From Leucobacter rhizosphaerae (GTDB lineage: Bacteria > Actinomycetota > Actinomycetes > Actinomycetales > Microbacteriaceae): 64,000 nucleotides of DNA. The stretch lies in the NCBI RefSeq assembly GCF_022919175.1, contig NZ_CP095043.1:1860001-1924000 (forward strand), in the 5' to 3' direction. Below are positions 1 through 9,071 of the stretch, in pieces. Under the pieces are notes generated by a model, which made no database searches, had not been told where the DNA came from, and saw nothing but the letters and a program-made list of their open reading frames with translations. The first letter of the stretch is position 1. Each line of letters opens with the position of its first letter. The position numbers and the translations under genes were made by a program.

Positions 1-2
1 GC

Positions 3-236
3 GCCGAGGCCGGCCTCGTGTCGGAGTTCCTCGCGCGGCAGGTCGAGGCGGGCCAGCACGCCGGGAGGATCCGCCAGGATCGCTCGGCCTCCGAGCTCGC
101 GCGGTGGGCGGCCTGGCTGCTCGACGGTGCTGCTGGGGCTGCTGCCCAGGCCGCCGCCGGGTCCGCTGCGACCGAGCCTGCGCCCAGCCGTAAAGCCCTC
201 ACGACGGGACTGCTCGCGCTGCTCGAGGCGCGCTGA
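3..236 (+). CDS. C-terminal end of a probable TetR/AcrR-family regulator (truncated by window edge)
   Basis: The reading frame is open from base 3 and ends at TGA 234-236, so only the last 77 or so residues are visible. The helix-rich, Ala-rich tail (an SASELARWAAWLLDGAAG stretch, then a short linker and a final helix) looks like the ligand-binding C-terminus of a TetR-type repressor, but the diagnostic N-terminal HTH lies outside the window. It is followed on the same strand by a symporter gene 139 bp downstream, which a TetR protein here could regulate. The assignment rests on fold-like composition and context only. Confidence 0.4.
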   Translation, partial: AEAGLVSEFLARQVEAGQHAGRIRQDRSASELARWAAWLLDGAAGAAAQAAAGSAATEPAPSRKALTTGLLALLEAR

Positions 237-279
237 GCACGCCGGGTCTCGAGCACGTCGCGGATGGCGACTGAGCAAT

Positions 280-313
280 GCCTGGCATAACTTGAGCGAA
301 AGTATTGTTAGGC
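280..313. promoter_or_regulatory. Imperfect inverted repeat upstream of the symporter gene
   Basis: The arms GCCTGGCATAAC (280-291) and GTATTGTTAGGC (302-313) are imperfect reverse complements (8 of 12) around a 10-nt spacer, in the only AT-richer stretch between the TetR-like tail and the symporter. This is a plausible operator or promoter region. The right arm shares ATTGTTAGG with the operator-like repeat at 43,822-43,830. No convincing -35/-10 pair was identified. Confidence 0.25.
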
Positions 314-374
314 TCTTCGACGGCCCGGACGCGATCCGACCGGGCTCCCGCACTCCCCGTCGAAAGGACCGTAC

Positions 375-1772
375 GTGTCGACCCCCACCGCAGCGCCCAC
401 CCGGCGCCGCCTCCCCCGTTGGATGACCTCGTTCGGCTGGCAGATCCTCGCCGCGCTCATCCTCGGCCTCCTCCTCGGCGCACTCGCCATCTCGATCGGC
501 CCCGACGCCGAGGACAACCCGAACGGCCTGCACGCCACCCTCGCGACCATCGGCGGCAGCTACGTCTCGCTGCTGCGCGCCGCGGTGGTCCCCCTCATCT
601 TCACCGCGATCGTCTCGAGCATCGTCGGCCTGCGCCAGGTCACGAACGCCGCCCGGCTCGCGGGCCAGACGCTGCTGTGGTTCGCGATCACCGCGCTCAT
701 CGCGGTCACGATCGGCATCGTGCTCGGCGTCACGCTCCGGCCCGGCGCCGGCGTCTCCGACGCGGGGCTCGAGCCCTCGGACCCGTCCACGGTCGGCACC
801 TGGTGGAACTTCCTGACCGGGCTCGTGCCCTCGAACTTCCTGGGTCTCGGCGTCGGCGGCTCCGTCGACCTCGAGACGGGCGCGCTCGACGCCAGCCCGA
901 GCTTCAACGTACTGCAGGTGATCGTCGTCTCGGTCGCGGTCGGGATCGCCGCGCTGAAGATCGGCGAGAAGGCCGAGCCCTTCATCCGCCTCACCGAGTC
1001 GGCTCTCGCGATCATCCAGAAGGTCCTCTGGTGGATCATCCGGATCGCGCCCATCGGCACCCTCGGCCTCATCGGCAACGCGGTCGCGGAGTACGGCTGG
1101 ACCAAGATGGGATCGCTCACCTGGTTCGTGGCGGTGCTCTACATCGGTCTCGCCCTGGTGCTGTTCGTCGTCTACCCGATCCTCATCAAGACCAACGGCC
1201 TCTCGATCCGCCAGTACTTCTCGGGCGTCTGGCCCGCGGTGCAGCTCGGGTTCGTGAGCCGCTCGTCCATCGGCACGCTGCCGCTCACCGAGCGGGTGAC
1301 CGAGCGCAACCTCGGCGTGCCGCGCAGCTACGCGTCCTTCGCCGTGCCGCTCGGCGCGACCACCAAGATGGACGGCTGCGCCGCGGTCTACCCGGCCGTC
1401 GCCGCGATCTTCATCGCGCAGTTCTTCGGCATCGAGCTCACAATCGTGCAGTACCTGCTCATCGCGCTGGTCTCGGTGGTGGGATCGGCCGCCACCGCCG
1501 GCACCACCGGCGCGACCGTGATGCTCACGCTCACCCTGTCGACGCTGGGGCTTCCCCTCGAGGGAGTCGGCCTGCTGCTCGCGGTCGATCCGATCATCGA
1601 CATGGGCCGCACGGCGGTCAACGTCGCGGGCCAGGCCCTCGTTCCGGCGATCGTCGCGAAGCGCGAGGGGATCCTCGACCTGGATCGCTACAACGCCCCC
1701 CGCGAGGGTGTCGCCTTCGACAACGGCGACGATGCGTCCGCGGAGGCTCCGGAGCTGAGCGCGAAGGCCTAG
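375..1772 (+). CDS. Dicarboxylate/amino acid:cation symporter (DAACS family)
   Basis: This is a 465-residue integral membrane transporter expected to import glutamate, aspartate or C4-dicarboxylates with Na+ or H+. The family fingerprint is clear: about eight hydrophobic helices, a serine-rich re-entrant motif (SRSSIGTLP, near residue 295), then GATTKMDGCA near 327-336, equivalent to the canonical GATINMDG signature, and a late NVAGQ segment in the substrate/Na+ site. Canonical members have IN where this has TK, so specificity may differ from GltP/DctA. The GTG at 375 follows a GAAAGGA ribosome site at 362-368. The length is normal for the family. It reads alone, behind a TetR-like gene, and ends at a strong hairpin. 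Confidence 0.88.
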   Translation: MSTPTAAPTRRRLPRWMTSFGWQILAALILGLLLGALAISIGPDAEDNPNGLHATLATIGGSYVSLLRAAVVPLIFTAIVSSIVGLRQVTNAARLAGQTLLWFAITALIAVTIGIVLGVTLRPGAGVSDAGLEPSDPSTVGTWWNFLTGLVPSNFLGLGVGGSVDLETGALDASPSFNVLQVIVVSVAVGIAALKIGEKAEPFIRLTESALAIIQKVLWWIIRIAPIGTLGLIGNAVAEYGWTKMGSLTWFVAVLYIGLALVLFVVYPILIKTNGLSIRQYFSGVWPAVQLGFVSRSSIGTLPLTERVTERNLGVPRSYASFAVPLGATTKMDGCAAVYPAVAAIFIAQFFGIELTIVQYLLIALVSVVGSAATAGTTGATVMLTLTLSTLGLPLEGVGLLLAVDPIIDMGRTAVNVAGQALVPAIVAKREGILDLDRYNAPREGVAFDNGDDASAEAPELSAKA

Positions 1773-1831
1773 GTCCTCGCCGACCGAGCGAGGCTCGGAG
1801 TGCCGAGCACCCCAAGCGGTGCTCACCGTTC

Positions 1832-1863
1832 AGGCGGTCGGGATCCGAGGATTCCGACCGCCT
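1832..1863. terminator. Bidirectional hairpin between convergent genes
   Basis: The arms AGGCGGTCGG (1832-1841) and CCGACCGCCT (1854-1863) pair perfectly, and the pairing continues inward (GATCC with GGATT) to a very tight loop. The hairpin lies between the symporter stop (1772) and the stop of the oppositely oriented ABC permease (1903), so it can serve both. There is no U-tract, as is usual in high-GC actinobacteria. It is followed by two copies of ACCGCCTGAGGTG (1857-1869 and 1875-1887). Confidence 0.6.
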
Positions 1864-1902
1864 GAGGTGTTTGCACCGCCTGAGGTGCACCTGTCGCCGT
1901 GC

Positions 1903-2613
1903 CTACCTGACCGAGGCTCGCCGCATCGCCACCCAGGTGCACCCGAGGGCCACCACGATGATCCCGAGCACCGTCAGCGCCAGCCCCTCCCGCGTCACCG
2001 CGGCGATCAGCTCTGCGAGCTGCGGGGCCAGGATCAGCAGGGCGACGGCGAGCACCACGCCGAGCGCCAGCCCGACGACGGCGGGACCCTTCGCTCCGAA
2101 GCGCACCCAGATCGCGCCGAAGAAGCCGCCGATGGTGAGGCAGAACAGCACGCCCAGGAACGCGGAGGCGAAGAGCACCCACGGGTTGCCGGCGCCGAGG
2201 GCGTAGACGTCGAGCACGTAGACCGACATGAACCAGTGATCGGTGGCGAGCTCGATGCCGAGCAGGATCACGAGCACGATCGCGATATATGCCGCTTGCA
2301 GCACATTCGCCACCATGGTGCCGAGGATGAAGTTGCGGCGGGTCGTGCCGAGCGCGAGCCCGAACGGGTAGGTCGTCGCAACGGCCTGCACCCCGTAGTA
2401 GATCAGGAAGCCGGGGAGCGACCACACGATGCCGCTGTTCCAGCGAGCGCCCTCCACATAGGAGGCACTGTCGACCGGGCTGCCGCCGCGCTGGATCGCG
2501 AGCGCGATGATGATGCTGACCACCATCACCACGCCGACGATCCCGAGCGGGGCGACCACAAAGCTGCTGAGTTTGTTGAGGTGCAGTCGCGTCACCTTCA
2601 GCGTCCGGTTCAT
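1903..2613 (-). CDS. ABC transporter permease, YtrA-associated exporter
   Basis: This 236-residue protein has about six hydrophobic helices, starting near residue 15 and spread across its length, and no soluble domain. It is the membrane half of the exporter whose ATPase is encoded just upstream: the two genes overlap by ATGA (2610-2613), which argues for translational coupling. The ATG at 2613 is used rather than the much longer in-frame extension, which would run through the ATPase gene. The exported substrate cannot be read from the sequence. YtrA-type exporters are often induced by cell-wall stress or antibiotics, but that is family knowledge, not shown here. Confidence 0.72.
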   Translation of the reverse strand: MNRTLKVTRLHLNKLSSFVVAPLGIVGVVMVVSIIIALAIQRGGSPVDSASYVEGARWNSGIVWSLPGFLIYYGVQAVATTYPFGLALGTTRRNFILGTMVANVLQAAYIAIVLVILLGIELATDHWFMSVYVLDVYALGAGNPWVLFASAFLGVLFCLTIGGFFGAIWVRFGAKGPAVVGLALGVVLAVALLILAPQLAELIAAVTREGLALTVLGIIVVALGCTWVAMRRASVR

Positions 2614-3557
2614 GCTGCGCTCCGTTCTGTGTGCGTGGTCGCGGTGCGGCCCGACGGGCCATCCGAGCCGGTGTCTTCGGTCACCGCGTCGCCGAGCCCG
2701 TACGCGGCGACCAGATCCTGCAGCGAGACGGCGCTGATCTCGAGGCCGTCGGCCTCCGCGGCCGCGCGATCCTCCGGCGTCGGCGCCTCGCCGATCACGG
2801 CGGTGCCGAGGCCTCCGATGCTGCGCCGGGAGAGCACGCTCCGACCCTGCACGAACCGGTCGATCTCCGCGGCTTTGCCGGCGACCTGGAAGGCGCTCCC
2901 CCGCATCGCGTCGACGTCGTCGTGCCGCACGACGCGGCCCTGGTCGATCACGATCACTCGCTCGAGCAGCCGGTCCATCTCGTCGATCAGGTGCGTGGAG
3001 AGAATGATGGTGCGGGGGTGCTCGGCGTAGTCGCGCAGCAGCTCGTCGTAGAAGATCGCGCGCGCCGTGGCGTCGAGGCCGAGGTAGGGCTCGTCGAAGA
3101 AGGTGATGGGCGAGCGCGAGGCGAGCCCCAGTACGATGCCGAGCGCCGAGAGCTGGCCCCGCGAGAACTTCTTCACGATCGGCTTCGCCGGGATGCGGAA
3201 GGCGGCGATGAGCCGGTCCGCGGTGGCCTGATCCCAGTTCGGGTAGAAGATGCTGGCCGCGCGAATCGCGTGCTTGAGCTTGTAGTCGTCGGGGTAGCGC
3301 TGGTTGTCGCGCAGGAAGCACATCTGGTCGATGATGTCCCCGCGCTCGAACGGCTGCCGGCCGTTGACGTGCACCGTGCCCGAGCTCGGGCGATCCTGTG
3401 CGGTGACGAGCGACATGAAGGTCGTCTTGCCCGCGCCGTTCCGGCCGAGCAGCCCGGTGATCGTGTTGGCGTGGATCTGCACGGTGACGTCGTCGAGCGC
3501 CGTGGCGCCTCGATACCGTCGCGTGAGACCCCGGGTCTCGATGGCGATCTGAGTCAT
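2610..3557 (-). CDS. ABC transporter ATP-binding protein
   Basis: A 315-residue nucleotide-binding subunit. Walker A (GRNGAGKTT, residues 38-46), a variant signature (FSRGQ in place of LSGGQ, near 136), Walker B (ITFFDEP, near 157) and the switch histidine (STHLIDE) are all present. The last 90 residues form an accessory C-terminal domain. It overlaps the permease start by four bases and the end of the regulator frame (3554-3557) by four bases, so all three sit in one operon read from about 3960 leftward. The non-canonical signature is common in this GntR-linked exporter branch. Confidence 0.82.
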   Translation of the reverse strand: MTQIAIETRGLTRRYRGATALDDVTVQIHANTITGLLGRNGAGKTTFMSLVTAQDRPSSGTVHVNGRQPFERGDIIDQMCFLRDNQRYPDDYKLKHAIRAASIFYPNWDQATADRLIAAFRIPAKPIVKKFSRGQLSALGIVLGLASRSPITFFDEPYLGLDATARAIFYDELLRDYAEHPRTIILSTHLIDEMDRLLERVIVIDQGRVVRHDDVDAMRGSAFQVAGKAAEIDRFVQGRSVLSRRSIGGLGTAVIGEAPTPEDRAAAEADGLEISAVSLQDLVAAYGLGDAVTEDTGSDGPSGRTATTHTERSAA

Positions 3558-3912
3558 TGTTCTGCTTCCTTCTCGATGAGTCGGACGATGTCTGCGGTGG
3601 TCAGTCCGAGGGCTTTCGCCTCGGCGAGCAGCGGGGTGACGAAGCGCTCGGCGAGGCCTCGCTGCCGGTCTTGCGCGATGCGGCGCCGGGCGCCCTCGGC
3701 GACGAACATGCCGATGCCGCGCTTCTTGTAGAGGATCTCCTCGTCGACGAGGAGATTGAGCGCTTTGCCCGCCGTCGCGGGATTGATGCGCATGTAGGCC
3801 GCGAGCTCGTTGGTCGAGGGACCTGCTCACCCTCCGCGTAGGTGCCGCGGAGGATGTCGCTCGCGATCCGATCCGCCAGTTGGAGGAAGATCGGCTTGCT
3901 GTCATCGAACAC
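3554..3912 (-). pseudogene. YtrA-subfamily GntR regulator, frameshifted
   Basis: Two overlapping frames together make one YtrA-type GntR repressor of about 119 residues. The first frame gives the N-terminus (MFDDSKPIFLQLADRIASDI, then LRGTYAEGEQVP). The second continues with MRINPATAGKALNLLVDEEI and the short C-terminal helices. The break falls where the winged-helix should read PSTNELAAYMRINPAT. A run of three G on the plus strand (3818-3820) needs a fourth to restore the frame. Either this is a sequencing/assembly slip or the repressor is dead and the exporter is constitutive. The stop of the second frame overlaps the ATPase start by ATGA, as expected of an originally intact operon. Confidence 0.8.
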
Positions 3913-3965
3913 TCGTCACCTCCTGGGTGTGGTTCGGGGCCGTGACCCGGGTTCAGTAGTTCAGT

Positions 3966-3989
3966 GGTTCATTACTTCACTAATGAACC
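3966..3989. promoter_or_regulatory. Perfect inverted repeat, probable operator of the GntR/ABC operon
   Basis: GGTTCATTA (3966-3974) and TAATGAACC (3981-3989) are perfect 9-bp arms around a 6-bp spacer, about 55 bp upstream of the regulator start. A further GTTCAG-type half repeat lies at about 3951-3965. Position and symmetry fit an autoregulatory GntR/YtrA dimer site. No unambiguous -35/-10 could be placed. Confidence 0.6.
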
Positions 3990-4058
3990 TACGCACCTGC
4001 CCACCAGATGTCAAGCTCCCGCCGACGTCCCTTGCGCCCAATCATCAGATGAACTAAC

Positions 4059-4077
4059 TTAGGACTGCCTTACCCCG
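4059..4077 (+). promoter_or_regulatory. Possible DtxR/IdeR iron box upstream of the siderophore-interacting gene
   Basis: The 19 bases starting TTAGG and containing GCCTTACC match about 12 of 19 positions of the DtxR/IdeR consensus (TTAGG..AG.CTAACC..). They lie 18 bp before the ATG of the siderophore-interacting protein. Iron repression would be expected for this gene family. The match is imperfect in the right arm. Confidence 0.4.
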
Positions 4078-4095
4078 CACCGTCGAAGGATCCGC

Positions 4096-4953
4096 ATGCC
4101 CTCCAGCAATATCGCCGTCGCCCACGCCGAGACCGGCCTCGTGACCGCCGAGGTCATCCGCGCAGAGCGCATCTCCCCCAGCTTCGTGCGCCTCACCATC
4201 GGGGGCGACGACCTGCGCACGTGGCGGCATCTCGGCTTCGACCAGTGGTTCCGCCTCGCACTTCCCGTCGCCGGCGACGCCACACGATTCGATCGCCTCG
4301 CGGACAAGTTCGACACTCGCGGCTACCTCCGCTACCTGACGCTCCCGAAGGCCACGCGCCCCGCGATCCGCAACTACACCGTGCGGGAGTTCCGTCCCGA
4401 GTCCGCCGAGATGGACATCGACTTCGTCGTCCACGGCGGCGATGAGCACGACGGCGCCCCGTCCACCCAGGTCGGCGCGGCGGCGGCTCCGGCGGAACTC
4501 GCGGGTGTCGCCGCCCCCTGGGCCGTGTCGCTCCCGCTCGGCGCCCGGGTGGCCCTCATCGACCAGGGATGCGGTTACCGTCCGGTCGCCGAGGCGCGCC
4601 GCGTGGTGCTCGCGGGCGACGAGAGCGCACTCCCGGCCGTGCTCGGGATCCTGCGCGACCTGCCCCGGGACACCGTCGGCGACGCGATCATCGAGATCCC
4701 GGATCCCGCGGACTCGCAGCCCAACGACGCCCCCGAGGGCGTGAACGTGCACTGGATCTCCCGTGCGCACGGCACCCGGCCCGGCGAGGCGGCGCTCTCG
4801 TCGCTGCGCGCGCTGCCAGTGTGGCAGGGGCCGGTGTCCGCGTTCGTCGCGGGCGAGCAGAGGCTCGCGACCGGCGGCCGTCGTCACCTCATCGGAGATC
4901 GCGGCGTGGAGAAGGCCGCCATCGACTTCTGCGGGTACTGGCGTACCAAGTAG
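4096..4953 (+). CDS. Siderophore-interacting protein (SIP/ViuB-type ferric-siderophore reductase)
   Basis: A 285-residue cytosolic flavin-dependent reductase expected to release iron from imported ferric-siderophores using NAD(P)H. The N-terminal half is the FAD-binding barrel with the RNYTVR flavin motif near residue 95. The middle contains a GDESALPAVLGIL stretch typical of the SIP family. The end (FVAGE then CGYWRTK) closes the C-terminal SIP domain. Length is normal. A candidate iron box precedes it. No siderophore biosynthesis or ABC uptake genes are adjacent, so it would serve siderophores handled elsewhere in the genome. Confidence 0.87.
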   Translation: MPSSNIAVAHAETGLVTAEVIRAERISPSFVRLTIGGDDLRTWRHLGFDQWFRLALPVAGDATRFDRLADKFDTRGYLRYLTLPKATRPAIRNYTVREFRPESAEMDIDFVVHGGDEHDGAPSTQVGAAAAPAELAGVAAPWAVSLPLGARVALIDQGCGYRPVAEARRVVLAGDESALPAVLGILRDLPRDTVGDAIIEIPDPADSQPNDAPEGVNVHWISRAHGTRPGEAALSSLRALPVWQGPVSAFVAGEQRLATGGRRHLIGDRGVEKAAIDFCGYWRTK

Positions 4954-4996
4954 ACAGCTCGCGGTGCAGGCAACGCACCAGCGCAACCGCCCCGCC

Positions 4997-5674
4997 CTAC
5001 AGCAGTCCGAGCTCCATCGCGCGGGTCACCGCGCGGGTGCGGTCGTTCACCCCGAGCTTCTCGAACACGTGCAGCAGGTGGGTCTTCACCGTCGACTCGC
5101 CGATCGTGAGCCGGGCCGCGATGGCGGGATTGCTGAGTCCGCTCGCCACCAGGCCGAGGATCTCGTGCTCCCGCGGCGTCAGACCGGGTCCGGGATCACC
5201 GCCTGGCGATCCGGCACCCGGGCGCTCGCGATCGATCCCCGACGCACGCGCCACCAGTTGCGCCGCGATCGACGGCGCGAGCACGGTCTGCCCGGCGGCC
5301 ACGGCCCGCACCCCGGCCGCGAGCTCCTCCGCCGGCGCCGCCTTCACGAGGTAGCCGCTCGCACCCGCCTCGATCGCGGCGAGGATCTGGTCGTCGTCCT
5401 CGTAGGTGGTGAAGACGAGGATCCGCGGCGGCGCGCCGGCCGCGTCGCCCACGCTCCCCATCCGCACGATCTCGCGCGTCGCCGCGACCCCGCCCATGCC
5501 CGGCATCCGCAGGTCCATCAGCACCACCTCGGGCGCCGTCTCGGCCACGAGCTCGACCGCGGCCTCGCCCGAGGCCGCCTCGGCCACCACCGCGAAGTCC
5601 GGCTCCGTGTCGAGCAGGCCCACGATCCCCGCGCGCACGATCGGGTGGTCGTCCACCACCATCACTCGAATCAT
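4997..5674 (-). CDS. NarL/LuxR-family response regulator
   Basis: 225 residues: a receiver domain (acidic pocket DD at 8-9, phospho-acceptor Asp54 in LMDLRMPG, Lys in YLVKAAPAEE) and a C-terminal LuxR HTH (LTPREHEILGLVASG, then STVKTHLLHVFEKLGV). It is the last gene of the ABC-ABC-kinase-regulator operon and overlaps the kinase end by ATGA (5671-5674). It most likely controls its own operon's exporter genes. The 25-residue Gly/Pro-rich linker between domains is unremarkable. Confidence 0.88.
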   Translation of the reverse strand: MIRVMVVDDHPIVRAGIVGLLDTEPDFAVVAEAASGEAAVELVAETAPEVVLMDLRMPGMGGVAATREIVRMGSVGDAAGAPPRILVFTTYEDDDQILAAIEAGASGYLVKAAPAEELAAGVRAVAAGQTVLAPSIAAQLVARASGIDRERPGAGSPGGDPGPGLTPREHEILGLVASGLSNPAIAARLTIGESTVKTHLLHVFEKLGVNDRTRAVTRAMELGLL

Positions 5675-7008
5675 CGGGATCCCTCCAATGCTGAGCGATC
5701 CGAGCGGTCCGCGTGTTCCTCCGTCGCGCCCGCCGCGGTCCCCGGCGCGGTCCCGATCGGCAGCCGCACCTCGAGCCGGGCCCCGCCCGCCGCACCCGCG
5801 ACGAAACGCACGCTGCCGCCCACGGCACTCACCCGGTCTGCGAGGCCGGTGAGCCCGAAGCCCCCGTTGCGCATCAGCTCGGCGTTGGGGCCGACCCCGT
5901 CGTCATCGACGCGGAGCACCGCCTCGTCGGTGGCCCCGGCGTTCTGCCCGGGCACCACGTCGAGCACCACCGACACCCGCGAGGCGCGCGCGTGCTTCCG
6001 CGCGTTCGCGAGGCCCTCCTGGGTCGCGCGCAGCAGCATCACCTGGCGCTCGCGCTCGAGGGGGACCTCGGCGAGGCGGCACGACACGTCGAGCGCGGTG
6101 TCCGCACGGAACCGGGCGACCACGCGCTCGATCGCGGCGTCGAGCCCGCCGTCGCCGAGCGGCTGCGTCGTCGCGACGAGCGCTCGCGCCTCCTCGAGCG
6201 ACTCGAGGGCGGCCGAGCGCACCCGACCCAATCGGTCCCGCGTGCGCGGCTCGTCACCGGCGGCGAGCGCCCGCTCCGCCTGCTCGCTGAGCATGACGAG
6301 TCCGGTGAGCGACTGCGTGAGCGTGTCGTGCAGCTCCCGCGACAGTCGCTCCCGCTCGGCAGCGGCCCCCGCGGCCCCCGACAGCGCGGCGACCTCGGCC
6401 TGCGAGGCGCGCAAACGGTCGGCCAGCACCCGGTACTCGTTGCCGCGCTCGAAGATGCGTGTGATCCAGGTACCCATCGCCACCGAGAAGGCGAAGGAGA
6501 GCACCGTCATGATCGTGACCCCGAAGAGCCCGCCGAAGATGCCGCCGCGGAGGAGCGCGCCGACGCCGACGGCGACGGCGAGGATCCCGCTCCACTGAAC
6601 CGCCGACCAGTAGCGGGCGACGCAGTTCCAGATCATCGGATACCCGAGCACCTGCAGCGTCGCGAACGAGCCATTGACGGCTGTCGCGAGCGCGATGACC
6701 GCCACGATGCCTGCGAGGTACCACAGGTCGATGGGCAACGCGGGCAGGTCGAGCGCGGCCCGGCGCAAGGCGGGGCGGCCGAGCACGGCGTACACCGCGA
6801 CGAAGAGGAGCAGCACCCCGAGGGTGAGCGCCAGTGCGGGGCCCGTGCTCGTGACGCCGAATCCGACGACGCCCGTCGACGCCTCCGCGATCCCGACCAC
6901 GGCCATGATGGCGATGACCACGGCCACGCCGATGTCCCACCACAGCACCGGGCGGCGGGGCGGCGGCCGCGTGCCCGCGAACGCGTCGTCGGGGCCTGGA
7001 GGAGTCAT
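5671..7008 (-). CDS. Sensor histidine kinase, HisKA_3 (NarL partner) type
   Basis: 445 residues. Several hydrophobic helices cover about residues 22-180 with no obvious extracellular sensor domain. A dimerisation box follows (ERLSRELHDTLTQSLTG, phospho-acceptor His227), then a HATPase domain with DDDGVGP and GGFGLTGLADRV. The architecture resembles DesK/LiaS-like intramembrane-sensing kinases, which often sense membrane or drug stress together with a neighbouring ABC exporter. The exporter permease stop lies 12 bp upstream, so co-transcription is likely. The kinase precedes its regulator. Confidence 0.87.
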   Translation of the reverse strand: MTPPGPDDAFAGTRPPPRRPVLWWDIGVAVVIAIMAVVGIAEASTGVVGFGVTSTGPALALTLGVLLLFVAVYAVLGRPALRRAALDLPALPIDLWYLAGIVAVIALATAVNGSFATLQVLGYPMIWNCVARYWSAVQWSGILAVAVGVGALLRGGIFGGLFGVTIMTVLSFAFSVAMGTWITRIFERGNEYRVLADRLRASQAEVAALSGAAGAAAERERLSRELHDTLTQSLTGLVMLSEQAERALAAGDEPRTRDRLGRVRSAALESLEEARALVATTQPLGDGGLDAAIERVVARFRADTALDVSCRLAEVPLERERQVMLLRATQEGLANARKHARASRVSVVLDVVPGQNAGATDEAVLRVDDDGVGPNAELMRNGGFGLTGLADRVSAVGGSVRFVAGAAGGARLEVRLPIGTAPGTAAGATEEHADRSDRSALEGSR

Positions 7009-7020
7009 GCCCTCACTCTC

Positions 7021-7937
7021 TCACGAGCGACGGATCCAGCGGAACGTGCACAGGCTGATGACGAGCCCGGCGACGAGCCACCCGAGGAGGAACACGGCCA
7101 CGAGCCCGAGGTCCCAGGAGCCGGAGCTCTCCATGGCGGCGAAGTGGTCGGGGAGGAACACCGAGCGCATCCCCTGGGCGAGCCACTTCAGCGGGAAGAC
7201 GCTCGCGAAGTTCTGCAGCCAGTCGGGCAGCATCGAGAACTGCAGGTAGACCCCCGAGATGAACTGCAGGAAGAGCACGATGGGGATGATCACCGCGGTG
7301 GCGCTGCGCGACGAGCGCGGCAGGGCGGAGAGCGCGATCCCGAGGAGGGTCATGGTCACGATCCCGAGCAGGAAGATCCACGCGAAGCGGAGCCAGAGCG
7401 CGGGATCGCTCGGCAGTTCGACCCGGAACACGACGACCGCGAAGGCGATGAGCACGGCGACCTGCAGCACCGAGGTGATGAGGATCTGGCCGGCCTTCCC
7501 GATGAAGTAGCTGATCGGCGAGATCGGGGTGCCCCCGAGTCTGCGAAGCCACCCCTCGCTCTTCTCGCGGGCGATGTCGATGGCGAGATTCTGCAGGCCG
7601 GAGAGCATGATGCCCGCGGCGATCATGCCCGGCAGGTAGTACGCCGCCATGCTGATGCCGCCGGTGCCGTCGGGCTTCGTCCCGACGTCGCCCGATGCCT
7701 CGAAGGCGACGCCGAAGATCCCGAGCATGAGCACCGGGAACAGGAAGGTGAAGAAGACCGTGTCGGGCGTGCGGAAGTAGCCGCGGAGCTCGAGACGGAC
7801 AGAGGAGAGGCCCGAGCGCAGGATCCCCGGCGTGCGGCCGGCGCCAGAGGCGGGCCCAGTGGCACCGGATCGCGCCGGCGCGGCAGCGGCGGTCGTCGCG
7901 GCAGCGGGCGCTGCTGCGGATGCGGTCGAGTGCTCGG

Positions 7938-7941
<4 letters not shown>
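7021..7941 (-). CDS. ABC-2 type exporter permease (DrrB/NodJ-like)
   Basis: 306 residues. A 55-residue Ala/Thr-rich cytoplasmic N-terminus is followed by an ABC-2 membrane domain with about six helices. The second half carries the ALPRSSRSATAVIIPIVLFL-type core and the SGVYLQFSMLPDWLQNFA region typical of ABC2_membrane proteins. It overlaps the ATPase gene by ATGA (7938-7941). It forms the channel of an exporter for lipids, drugs or glycoconjugates; the substrate is unknown. Confidence 0.83.
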
Positions 7942-8909
<968 letters not shown>

Positions 8910-9071
8910 GCCTCGATTGTGGCGCGGGCAGGCGACCTGCGGCAGCGGTGGGGTGGAGGATCTTCGGGTCCACCGATCGGTGGATGCCGTCGCTGGGGCA
9001 GGTCGACGCTGCGCCCCCTCGAGCAGCGCTATATTGGACGCATCCCCGAAACCTGTACGGAGTCCACAAAC

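Noticed and set aside
3601..3912. Two separate small genes instead of a frameshifted regulator
   Set aside because: The downstream half of the first frame is Arg/Ser-rich nonsense and the second frame begins inside the winged-helix; joined, they make one canonical YtrA protein.
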